Shown in pieces: positions 51,004-58,160 of a stretch of 64,000 nucleotides of DNA. This DNA comes from Pseudarthrobacter equi. Lineage in GTDB: Bacteria > Actinomycetota > Actinomycetes > Actinomycetales > Micrococcaceae. The position numbers and the translations under genes are program-made. The first letter of the stretch is position 1. Every line of letters begins with the position of its first letter. The notes below the pieces were generated by a model that was not told the DNA's origin, searched no databases, and worked only from the letters and a program-made list of their open reading frames with translations. Where the stretch lies: positions 1,488,001 through 1,552,000 of the forward strand of contig NZ_LT629779.1 of the NCBI RefSeq assembly GCF_900105535.1. Reading direction: 5' to 3'.

Positions 51004-51795
51004 ATGACCTCCGAACTGGCCCTCGAATTCGCCCGCAAGATCCGCGCCCGTGAGCAGGCGGTGGGCTACTGGGCGGTGCTGGACGCGCCCGTGGCCACCG
51101 AACGCATCGGCCGGCTTGGCTACGACTACGTGGCCCTGGACGCGCAGCACGGACTGCTGGGCTACTCGGGCGTGCTCAACGGGCTGATGGCCATCGACGC
51201 CGGGCACACCGCCGTCGGGATGGTCCGCGTGGAGGCCAACGACTTCACCGCCATCGGCAAGGCACTGGACGCCGGCGCCGTGGGGGTCATCGTTCCGCTC
51301 ATCAACAACGCCGAAGACGCCGCCGCGGCCGTGGCGGCAGCGAAGTACCCGCCGCTGGGTGGCCGCTCCTACGGCCCCATGCGCTCGGCTCTGCGGATCG
51401 GTCCCGTGCCCGCCGAGGCCAACGCCACCACCATGGTCTTCGCCATGATCGAAACGCCCGAGGGCCTGGCCAACGTCAAGGAAATCTGCGCCACCCCCGG
51501 CCTGGACGGCATCTATGTGGGCCCGTCCGACCTCGCGATCGCGGTGGGCGGGGCCTTCCCCGGGGATCCCGCCGTCGAGGCAGAATTCAACGCCGCGCTG
51601 GAGACCATCGCCGAGGCTGCGGCGTCCGCAGGGATCGCCGCCGGCATCCACACGCCTGCCGGCACCGTTGCGGCGCAGCGGCTGGCGCAGGGCTACACGT
51701 TCACCACCATCGCCTCGGACCTGACGCACCTGGAACAGATCGCCAAGTCCCACCTCGACGCCGCTACTTCCGCTGCCGGAACCAAAGAGGACTAA
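51004..51795 (+). CDS. HpcH/HpaI-family class II aldolase, 263 aa
   Basis: A metal-dependent pyruvate aldolase of the HpcH/HpaI/GarL group, cleaving 2-keto-3-deoxy acids to pyruvate and an aldehyde. Family marks are VGYWAVLDAPVATERIGRLG, YDYVALDAQHGLL with the catalytic His, the metal-binding glutamate in FAMIETPEGLANV and the Asp in YVGPSDLAIAVG. Its place between the aldo/keto reductase and the sialidase-fold gene, four bases before the latter, argues for cleaving a keto-deoxy acid derived from the imported substrate. Confidence 0.9.
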   Translation: MTSELALEFARKIRAREQAVGYWAVLDAPVATERIGRLGYDYVALDAQHGLLGYSGVLNGLMAIDAGHTAVGMVRVEANDFTAIGKALDAGAVGVIVPLINNAEDAAAAVAAAKYPPLGGRSYGPMRSALRIGPVPAEANATTMVFAMIETPEGLANVKEICATPGLDGIYVGPSDLAIAVGGAFPGDPAVEAEFNAALETIAEAAASAGIAAGIHTPAGTVAAQRLAQGYTFTTIASDLTHLEQIAKSHLDAATSAAGTKED

Positions 51796-51799
51796 TCCG

Positions 51800-53062
51800 A
51801 TGACGAACACCACCACCGACGCGTACAGCACCATCACCCCGGACGGCGTTGTCAAAACGGCCGACGGCGCCGACTTCGCCTACCTGCCCGCCCCCACCGT
51901 GCAGAGCCACGCGGCCAACCTGCTCACCCTCCCGGACGGCCGGCTGGGCTGCGTCTGGTTCGGCGGCACCCAGGAAGGCGTGCCGGACATCTCCATCTGG
52001 TTCTCCGCCCTGGAACCGGGCAGCAGCCAGTGGTCCGCACCGGAACAGCTCTCCGATGATTCGGCCCGCTCCGAGCAGAATCCCATCCTCTTCGTGGCGC
52101 CGGACGGCGCCCTCTGGCTGCTGTACACCGCGCAGAAGGCGGGCAACCAGGACACCGCCGAGGTCCGGCGTCGTATTTCCCTGGACAGCGGCCGCACCTG
52201 GGGGCCGGTGGAGACGCTCTTCGCTGCAAACGAAACCGGCGGCGTGTTCGTCCGCGAGCTGCCCGTGGTGTTGCCGTCCGGCCGCCTGATCATCCCGATC
52301 TTCCGCTGCATCACCACGCCGGGCGAGAAGTGGGTCGGCAACAGCGACGACAGCGCCGTGATGATCTCCGACGACGCCGGCGCCACCTGGACCGAAACCG
52401 TGCTGCCCGGCAGCCTGGGCTGCGTCCACATGAACATCCAGCCCGTGGCGGACGGCACCCTGCTGGCACTGTTCCGCAGCCGCTGGGCCGACTCGATCTA
52501 CGAATCCCGCTCCACCGACGACGGGTCCACCTGGAGCGAGCCGGTCCCCACCGAGCTGCCCAACAACAACTCCTCCATCCAGTTCACGGCGCTCGCCGAC
52601 GGCCGCCTGGCCCTGGTGTACAACCACGCCCGGTCGGGGGAGGGCACCGAGCGGCGCCTCTCGCTGTACGACGAAATTGACGACGACGGCCTGGCTGACG
52701 AACAGGGGCAGGTGGCCGAACCGGACGCCTCCGCCTTTGCCGAGGACGACGGCGTGAAGCGCGCCTTCTGGGGCACGCCGCGCTCGCCGATGACCCTGGC
52801 GATCTCCGAGGACTCCGGCCGCTCCTGGCCCATCCGCCGGAACCTGGACGTGGGGGACGGGTACTGCCTGTCCAACAACTCCCGAGACGGGCTCAACCGC
52901 GAATACTCCTACCCGTCCATCCACCAGGGCCCGGACGGTGCGCTGAACATCGCTTACACGTACTTCCGGCAGGCCATCAAGTTTGTCCGGGTGGACCCGC
53001 AATGGGCGTACGACGGCAGCACCACGCCGGGCGGCCTGGAGGACGGCTCCATCAATGACTGA
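51800..53062 (+). CDS. Sialidase-fold (BNR/Asp-box) glycosidase-like protein, 420 aa
   Basis: A six-bladed sialidase-superfamily propeller. Four Asp-boxes (S-x-D-x-G-x-T-W type) are visible: SLDSGRTWG, SDDAGATWTE, STDDGSTWSE and SEDSGRSWP. SEQNPILFVAPDGALWLLYT and HMNIQPVADGTLLALFRS follow the pattern of the exo-alpha-sialidase-like domain family. There is no signal peptide, so it should act in the cytosol on an imported oligosaccharide or conjugate. Sialic-acid catabolic genes are absent, so true sialidase activity is unlikely; other uronic or deoxy-acid linkages are candidates. Confidence 0.82.
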   Translation: MTNTTTDAYSTITPDGVVKTADGADFAYLPAPTVQSHAANLLTLPDGRLGCVWFGGTQEGVPDISIWFSALEPGSSQWSAPEQLSDDSARSEQNPILFVAPDGALWLLYTAQKAGNQDTAEVRRRISLDSGRTWGPVETLFAANETGGVFVRELPVVLPSGRLIIPIFRCITTPGEKWVGNSDDSAVMISDDAGATWTETVLPGSLGCVHMNIQPVADGTLLALFRSRWADSIYESRSTDDGSTWSEPVPTELPNNNSSIQFTALADGRLALVYNHARSGEGTERRLSLYDEIDDDGLADEQGQVAEPDASAFAEDDGVKRAFWGTPRSPMTLAISEDSGRSWPIRRNLDVGDGYCLSNNSRDGLNREYSYPSIHQGPDGALNIAYTYFRQAIKFVRVDPQWAYDGSTTPGGLEDGSIND

Positions 53063-53732
53063 GCAGCATGCGGTGGTGACCGGGTGCAGTTCGGGCATCG
53101 GTCAGGCCATCACCAAGCGGCTGCTGGCCGACGGCTGGTCGGTCACCGGGCTGAGCCGCACCGAGACGTCCCTGGACGGGAAGTTCGAGTGGCTGCAGGC
53201 GGACCTGTCTGATCCTGAGTCCCTGGCTGACGCCGTGGCCGGGCTGCAGCCGGCCCACGCCCTGGTGCACGCCGCCGGGTTCCAGCGGACCGCCCATATC
53301 GGCTCCCTTGACCCGGCCGCGTTGGCGGGGATGTTCACCGTCCACGTGGCGGCGGCGTCGGTACTTGCCAATGCGCTGGTGCCGGCCATGCCCGACGGCG
53401 GCCGGATCGTTTTGCTGGGCAGCCGCACCTCCACGGGGATGCCGGGCAAGAGCCACTACGCTGCCACCAAGGCTGCCCTGATAGGGCTGGGCCGGACGTG
53501 GGCGCAGGAGCTGGCGCCGCGGGGGATCACGGTGAACGTCCTCTCCCCGGGACCCACCGACACCCCGATGCTGAACGACCCCGGCCGCGCCGCAACCCCG
53601 GTGAAGCTGCCCGCACTCGGCGCCCTGGTGGACCCGGACGACGTCGCCGCCCTGGCCGCATTCCTGCTGGGCCCGCACGGGAAGTCCATCACGGGCCAGA
53701 ACTACGTGATCTGCGGCGGCGCCTCCCTCTGA
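53055..53732 (+). CDS. SDR-family oxidoreductase, 225 aa
   Basis: Classical short-chain dehydrogenase: cofactor loop VVTGCSSGIGQAI (TGxxxGIG, residues 8-20), NAG-type motif changed to VHAAGFQRT, the active-site serine in VLLGSRTSTG, YxxxK in SHYAATKAALIG and PG motif LSPGPTDTPML. It overlaps the sialidase-fold gene by eight bases and ends the operon. An NAD(P)H-linked oxidation of the released sugar is expected. At 225 residues it is slightly short but complete. Confidence 0.9.
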   Translation: MTEQHAVVTGCSSGIGQAITKRLLADGWSVTGLSRTETSLDGKFEWLQADLSDPESLADAVAGLQPAHALVHAAGFQRTAHIGSLDPAALAGMFTVHVAAASVLANALVPAMPDGGRIVLLGSRTSTGMPGKSHYAATKAALIGLGRTWAQELAPRGITVNVLSPGPTDTPMLNDPGRAATPVKLPALGALVDPDDVAALAAFLLGPHGKSITGQNYVICGGASL

Positions 53733-53743
53733 ACGGACGCGGT

Positions 53744-53799
53744 GGTTGAGCCTGTCGAAACCCGCCCTGTCTGTTGGTTGAGCTTGTCAAAACCCGCCC
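53744..53799. repeat. Two direct copies of a dispersed repeat
   Basis: Two 24-base units beginning GGTTGAGC(C/T)TGTC and ending AAACCCGCCC start at 53744 and 53776, 32 bases apart, with two differences between them. The same core is at 36813 and, more diverged, at 63099. Confidence 0.65.
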
Positions 53800-53807
53800 A
53801 AATCGCT

Positions 53808-53858
53808 GGAACAGTGCGGGGACGCTGTAGCGGCGGTCCAGCGTCTCCGCACTGTTCC
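53808..53858. terminator. Long hairpin after the ABC/SDR operon
   Basis: GGAACAGTGCGGGGACGCTG pairs with the segment at 53839-53858 with one G-T wobble in 20 positions, around an 11-base loop. It follows the operon end by 76 bases and the two repeats directly. It could be the operon terminator or part of a mobile repeat element. Confidence 0.6.
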
Positions 53859-54070
53859 GGCGTCCCGGAAGCCAGGGGCGGGTTACCTGCACGTTTGTGC
53901 AACTGCCGCTGGGCGGGCGTCCACGTGTGAGCGCGACGGAAAGTACCTACCCACCAGTAACAACACTCTGCCGGGCCTCTCTCGGGGAGATGACAGCACA
54001 CCAGCGGGTAAGCCGCACATTCGTGCAGTTTTGCTGCCTCCGGGCCGTGGCGCTGCCAGCATGGAAACCG

Positions 54071-54108
54071 GCCCGGCGCCTGATGACCCCCAACACCAGG
54101 CGCCGGGC
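54071..54108 (+). promoter_or_regulatory. Leader hairpin upstream of the lipase gene
   Basis: GCCCGGCGCCTG pairs perfectly with CAGGCGCCGGGC around a 14-base loop, ending 31 bases before the lipase ATG. It could be an attenuator, an mRNA-stabilising structure or the end of an upstream transcript. Confidence 0.45.
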
Positions 54109-54139
54109 TTCCCGAAGACAGACGAACAAAGAGGTTTCC

Positions 54140-54982
54140 ATGTCCTTCCTATCCCGGGCCTTGTCCGTTGCCGCAGCAGCGCTCCTTGCCACATCCCTGA
54201 TGGCGGTTCCCGCCCAGGCCGTCGAACTCTCCCCGCCGGGCGCCAATGACTGGTCCTGCAAACCGTCGGCGGAGCACGCCTACCCGGTCATCCTGGTGCC
54301 GGGCACGTTCGAAAGCATGGCGAAGAACTGGTCCACCATGTCGCCGTACCTCAAGAGCCAGGGGTACTGCGTGTTCGCCCTCAACTACGGCGCCACCAAC
54401 GGCGTGTACGCCACCGCTCCCGTGGCCGAGTCCGCCAAGCAGCTTGCCCCATTCGTGGATTCCGTCCGCGCCGCCACCGGCGCCAAGCGGGTGGACCTGG
54501 TGGGCCACAGCCAGGGCGGCATGATGCCCCGGTACTACATGGGCTTGCTGGGCGGCGCCAAGTATGTCCACCACCTGGTGGGTATCGCGCCGTCCAACCA
54601 CGGCACCAAGGGCCTGATCGTCCCGCCGCCGGACATGCTGCCCACGCCGGACTACACCCTTGCCGGGTGTGCTGCCTGCGCGGACCAGCAGGCCGGTTCC
54701 GCTTTCATCCAGCAGCTCAATTCGATCGGCGACACCGTGGCCGGCCCGTCGTACACCGTCATCTCCACGAAGTACGACGAGGTGGTGATCCCCTATAACA
54801 GCCAGTACCTGAACGGGAGCGCGCGCCAGGTCACCAATCTCACCATCCAGGACAAGTGCCCGGCCGACGTCTTCGAGCACGACCAGACGCCCAACGATCC
54901 CGTGGTGCATCAGTGGGTGGGCAACGCCCTGGGCCGCGCGTCCGGTCCCGCGGACCCCGCGTTCCAGCCGGTCTGCCTGTAG
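54140..54982 (+). CDS. Secreted triacylglycerol lipase/esterase (class 2 lipase-like), 280 aa
   Basis: ATG at 54140 with AAAGAGG upstream. Residues 1-28 are a Sec signal peptide (ALSVAAAALLATSLMAVPAQA). The mature enzyme has the oxyanion stretch VILVPGTFESMAKNW, the nucleophile elbow VDLVGHSQGGMMPRYYM (GHSQG), a cysteine pair in AGCAACADQQAGS, and the acid and base in STKYDEVVIPY and VVHQWVGNALGR. This is the group of secreted actinobacterial lipases that act on triglycerides or short esters. It is a single gene with a leader hairpin and its own terminator. Confidence 0.88.
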   Translation: MSFLSRALSVAAAALLATSLMAVPAQAVELSPPGANDWSCKPSAEHAYPVILVPGTFESMAKNWSTMSPYLKSQGYCVFALNYGATNGVYATAPVAESAKQLAPFVDSVRAATGAKRVDLVGHSQGGMMPRYYMGLLGGAKYVHHLVGIAPSNHGTKGLIVPPPDMLPTPDYTLAGCAACADQQAGSAFIQQLNSIGDTVAGPSYTVISTKYDEVVIPYNSQYLNGSARQVTNLTIQDKCPADVFEHDQTPNDPVVHQWVGNALGRASGPADPAFQPVCL

Positions 54983-55007
54983 CCGCGGCGACGCAGGTCA
55001 AGGACGT

Positions 55008-55052
55008 ACGACGGCGGGTGGCCGGCTGCGTGGGCCGGTCACCCGCCGTCGT
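55008..55052 (+). terminator. Hairpin terminator after the lipase gene, built on the 16-mer repeat
   Basis: ACGACGGCGGGTG pairs perfectly with CACCCGCCGTCGT, 26 bases after the stop. The left arm is contained in the dispersed sequence GACGTACGACGGCGGG (55003-55018). Confidence 0.75.
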
Positions 55053-55104
55053 TCTCCCGCACCCATTTAGGGAAGCGGACAGTGCCGTCTAGGCGACGCC
55101 CTGG

Positions 55105-55908
55105 TCAGGAAGCCCGGGACTCCAGGGCCCCATGCTGCCCGGCGGGGCGGCCCTCCGCTACAGCCCAGTGCCGGTGCAGGGACTCCGCCAGCCGCACCGG
55201 CTCGATCCGGTGCGGTGGGTCGAAGTGGTGGCGCCGGGGAAAGACCTCAAGGTGGAAGTCCGGGAAGAAGACCCGGGCCAGCCGGGCGGCCACGTCGCCC
55301 TGGTCATCGGGATGGCTGAGTCCGCCCACGGCGTAGTAGACGGGTTTGCTGAACGCAGCGAGCCGCGACCGGTCCAGGTCATAGTCCCTGAACGTGTGCA
55401 GGAAGGCACGGATCCCGGCGGGCCGCTTGGCCATCCACGGCGGCGGGGGACCGGCCGCCGCGGGCGGCAGGACGACGTCGTCCCTCACCTGGAGCCGCAT
55501 GAACGCGGCCATGAAATCGTCCGGCGGAAGAGCTTCGAGCTCCGCGAACTTCGCATGGTGTTCCGTGTAGGAGTGGCTCCAGTCCCAGCTTCCCGCCCAC
55601 GCCGGCTCCAGCACGGCAAGGCTCTGCAGCCGGCCTGGATGCTTAGCGGCGAACGCCAGCGCCACCGCACCGCCGCCCGAATAGCCCACCAGGTGGAAGG
55701 TCTGCCAGCCCCGGACATCGGCCTCGCGCAGGACGCCGTCCACTTCCGAGTCCAGCGTCCATCCGGCGGGTGGCTGATCCTCCCGGTACAGCTCAAGTTC
55801 CTTGGCAACGGCACTTACGTCCGGTCCCAGCGCTTCGATCAGGCCGGCATAGGCCAGGTCCGCGGGGAGTACTGCGCCGGGCAACAGGATGACCCGAATC
55901 GGTTCCAT
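55105..55908 (-). CDS. Alpha/beta hydrolase, 267 aa
   Basis: The ATG at 55908 gives a compact alpha/beta hydrolase: VILLPGAVLPADLAY carries the oxyanion region, FHLVGYSGGGAVALAFAAKH the nucleophile elbow (GYSGG), and the late histidine is in FPRRHHFDPPHRIEP. A long open frame continues upstream through the neighbouring gene but in the wrong frame for it, so it is ignored. Substrate unknown. It lies 56 bases downstream of the small membrane protein gene on the same strand and may be the third gene of the hemerythrin transcript. Confidence 0.85.
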   Translation of the reverse strand: MEPIRVILLPGAVLPADLAYAGLIEALGPDVSAVAKELELYREDQPPAGWTLDSEVDGVLREADVRGWQTFHLVGYSGGGAVALAFAAKHPGRLQSLAVLEPAWAGSWDWSHSYTEHHAKFAELEALPPDDFMAAFMRLQVRDDVVLPPAAAGPPPPWMAKRPAGIRAFLHTFRDYDLDRSRLAAFSKPVYYAVGGLSHPDDQGDVAARLARVFFPDFHLEVFPRRHHFDPPHRIEPVRLAESLHRHWAVAEGRPAGQHGALESRAS

Positions 55909-55964
55909 GGAAGAACTGTACGCCCGCACCGGACCCGCGCAATGGGGCCGGAACGGGCGCGAGG

Positions 55965-56324
55965 TCAGAGGGAGCGCAGGAGCCCGCGGCGGAGGTTCCG
56001 GGCGTGGAGGTAGACCATCAGCATCAGGAGCGGGACGTGGATGGCGGGCAGGTTGTGGGCAAACCATTTCGGCAGGTAGATGTCCGTGACGGACCCGTTC
56101 CCGGCGCCGTAACGCTCGGCCAGGCCGGTGAGGGGGCAGCGGAATCCGTTGCCCGCGAACACCAGGGATTCGCCGGCGACCACGGCGGCGGCGACCCCCA
56201 CGCGTTTGTCGGTGCGCCCCGCCAGCCCCGCCACCAGTACGTACACCACGCACGCCTCGATGGAGAACCACGCCAGCGTGTGCACCGCCTTGACTGCCGC
56301 CACCGCGGCCGGGCGCTGAACCAT
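55965..56324 (-). CDS. Small membrane protein with a CPLT motif, 119 aa
   Basis: Three hydrophobic segments (VHTLAWFSIEACVVYVLVAG, VGVAAAVVAGESLVFAG, IHVPLLMLMVYLHA) and a polar central loop with RCPLTGLAERYG and SVTDIYLPKWFAHNLP. The CPLT-x-x-E pattern resembles the DUF2784 group of small membrane proteins, but I cannot assign it. It begins three bases after the hemerythrin gene and is surely co-transcribed with it. Confidence 0.7.
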   Translation of the reverse strand: MVQRPAAVAAVKAVHTLAWFSIEACVVYVLVAGLAGRTDKRVGVAAAVVAGESLVFAGNGFRCPLTGLAERYGAGNGSVTDIYLPKWFAHNLPAIHVPLLMLMVYLHARNLRRGLLRSL

Positions 56325-56327
56325 CGG

Positions 56328-57053
56328 CTACAGGGTCTCGGGGATGGGGCGCCCCGGGAAGAGCGTGGCGTACTGCTTCCGGTACATCCGACGCCCCACC
56401 AGCTTGTACACCAGCCGGACCGGCGCCGGGATTTCCCGGAACAGCTCAACCCTGTCCGCCGGTGGGTTTGTGGCCAGCACCATGCCGAGGTAGGAGACCA
56501 TGAACTTCTTGTCGAACTTCTCGATCCCGTGCTGCCCCACCGCTGCGGCTTCCTTCTCGGTCATCACCCGGTCCACCACCGGCATGACCTCCGTGACCTC
56601 GCGGCGCAGGTGCACGTCCAGCACCGCTTTCAGGTCCTCATACAGCGCGGCGAGTTCCGAGGCGTCCTGCTGGTCCGCCGTCCCCATCCAGCGCAGCCGC
56701 ACCGGCTCAATCCGTTCCAGCCGCTGTGTCACCTGACGGTGGTGCTCCAGCATCTGGGCGATGTGCAGGACACAGCCGGGAGCGCGCTGCTCCAGCGGCG
56801 GGTACATGAGCAGGTCCTCACCCTCGTGGTGCACGTGGAGGACCATGTCGAAGTTCCCCAGCACTTCCCCCACGTACGCGGCACGCCCAGTATCGCCCGC
56901 CGGCACGGAGCGGACCAGGCCGGGCGCCTCCGCATAGGCCCACAGGAAGAAGCGGTGGATGCGCCGCATGGCCGCGGTCCCTGTACACAGGACCGGCCCG
57001 GGCGGCAGGGGAGCGGCGGTCTCACCGGGCTGCATGGTGAAGAAGTCGGTCAC
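56328..57053 (-). CDS. Hemerythrin-domain protein, 241 aa
   Basis: GTG start at 57053 (an ATG lies six codons on). A hemerythrin-like HHE four-helix bundle occupies about residues 20-170: iron ligands can be placed in FDMVLHVHHEGEDLLMYPPL (H..HHE..), in MLEHHRQVTQRLE and in VLDVHLRREVTEVMPVV. The last 70 residues are basic and helical. Such proteins bind a di-iron centre and sense or buffer oxygen, nitric oxide or iron. It leads a transcript with the CPLT membrane protein and perhaps the hydrolase. Confidence 0.88.
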   Translation of the reverse strand: MTDFFTMQPGETAAPLPPGPVLCTGTAAMRRIHRFFLWAYAEAPGLVRSVPAGDTGRAAYVGEVLGNFDMVLHVHHEGEDLLMYPPLEQRAPGCVLHIAQMLEHHRQVTQRLERIEPVRLRWMGTADQQDASELAALYEDLKAVLDVHLRREVTEVMPVVDRVMTEKEAAAVGQHGIEKFDKKFMVSYLGMVLATNPPADRVELFREIPAPVRLVYKLVGRRMYRKQYATLFPGRPIPETL

Positions 57054-57173
57054 GGGAGGGCCCCTACTCGTCGCGAGACCAGGCCTCTCCCCGCGAGAAT
57101 CGTATCCCCGCACCGGGCCCTGAACAATGGCTTGCGGAATGATGCGAGGCGGCGTGCGCGGCAGCAAAGCAGG

Positions 57174-57203
57174 ACGTACGACGGCGGGACGCGCCGCCGT
57201 CGT
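57174..57203. repeat. Terminator-like hairpin with the 16-mer repeat between divergent genes
   Basis: ACGACGGCGG (57178-57187) pairs with CCGCCGTCGT (57194-57203) around six bases; the left side is the dispersed 16-mer. The flanking genes start away from it on both sides, so it does not end a known transcript. This suggests a mobile repeat element rather than a dedicated terminator. Confidence 0.55.
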
Positions 57204-57270
57204 CGTTCCCGCCTAAGTGAGGGGCCGCTTCCCCTACCCAGCCTGCCTGCGCGGGCGCAAGATAGCCCCT

Positions 57271-58125
57271 ATGACAAAGAAGCTGACAGGTGTGTTCCTG
57301 GTCCTCCTGGGGCTGTTTGCCACGGGAACGGCGGCGGTGGCGGCACCTCCGCCATCAGGAAGTACTGACCCGGTGGGCAATGACGTGTCCTGGCCACAAT
57401 GCGGCAAAACCCTCCCGGTATCCCCGGCTTTTGCGATTGTAGGGGTGACCGGCGGGCTGGCCAACAACACGAATCCCTGCCTGGCCGAGCAACTCGCGTG
57501 GGCGGGCAAATCCTCAACCGGGGGCACCAGCCAGCCCAGGGTTGCCGTGTACGTGAACACCGCCAACCCGGGGCACTCGGGCTCCTGGTGGCCGTCGTCC
57601 AATACCTACGCCAACGTCACGGTCTCCAACCCCTACGGAACCTGCGGTTCCGGCGGCGGGGGAGCAGGGCCGGTGGACCTCCCGTGCTCCTACATATACG
57701 GCTACGCCAAGGCCTATGACGATGCCACCATCCGGGGAGTCACCAACCCCGGCACCTATTTCTGGTGGCTGGATGTGGAGACGGGCAACAGCTGGCAGGC
57801 AGGCACCCAGGATGCGACCGCCCTGAACCGCGCCACGCTCGAAGGCATGGCCACCTACTTCAAGGGCATCACCGCCGGCAAGAAGGGCCCCGACGGCAAA
57901 CCGGCCGGCGTCGGCATCTACTCCACCGGCAGCCAGTGGGGAACCATCGCCGGGACGGTGCCGCCGGGCAGCCCGCTGGCTGGCCTGCCCAGCTGGCTCG
58001 CAGGTGCCAAGACCCTGCGGGGCGCGAAATCGAACTGCTCGCTGCCCGGCCTGACCTCCGGAAGTTCCGTCGCGGTGACCCAGTACGTAGCGGCCGGACT
58101 CGACTATGACTATGCCTGCAGGTAG
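57271..58125 (+). CDS. Secreted glycoside-hydrolase-like (DUF1906-type) protein, 284 aa
   Basis: ATG at 57271 starts a Sec signal peptide (KLTGVFLVLLGLFATGTAAVAA, cut about residue 26). The mature domain resembles the TIM-barrel DUF1906/GH25-like family seen in secreted actinobacterial proteins: NDVSWPQCGKTLP at the start, AFAIVGVTGG, YFWWLDVETGNSW with the acidic pair, GVGIYSTGSQWG and a C-terminal VAVTQYVAAGLDYDYA. Cell-wall binding or hydrolysis is the usual idea; activity is unproven. Four cysteines suit an exported protein. A bidirectional hairpin overlaps its stop codon. Confidence 0.8.
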   Translation: MTKKLTGVFLVLLGLFATGTAAVAAPPPSGSTDPVGNDVSWPQCGKTLPVSPAFAIVGVTGGLANNTNPCLAEQLAWAGKSSTGGTSQPRVAVYVNTANPGHSGSWWPSSNTYANVTVSNPYGTCGSGGGGAGPVDLPCSYIYGYAKAYDDATIRGVTNPGTYFWWLDVETGNSWQAGTQDATALNRATLEGMATYFKGITAGKKGPDGKPAGVGIYSTGSQWGTIAGTVPPGSPLAGLPSWLAGAKTLRGAKSNCSLPGLTSGSSVAVTQYVAAGLDYDYACR

Positions 58126-58151
58126 GCCGCGCTGATGCCCCGCGGCCTACC
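58121..58151. terminator. Bidirectional hairpin between the DUF1906-like and PhoD genes
   Basis: GGTAGGCCGCG pairs perfectly with CGCGGCCTACC around nine bases. It overlaps the stop codon of the plus-strand gene and lies 10 bases beyond the phoD stop, serving both. Confidence 0.75.
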
Positions 58152-58160
58152 CGCAGAAGG

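Noticed and set aside
51800..53062. Calling the Asp-box protein a true sialidase (nanH)
   Set aside because: No signal peptide and no sialic acid catabolic genes nearby; the fold is shared by many other glycosidases.
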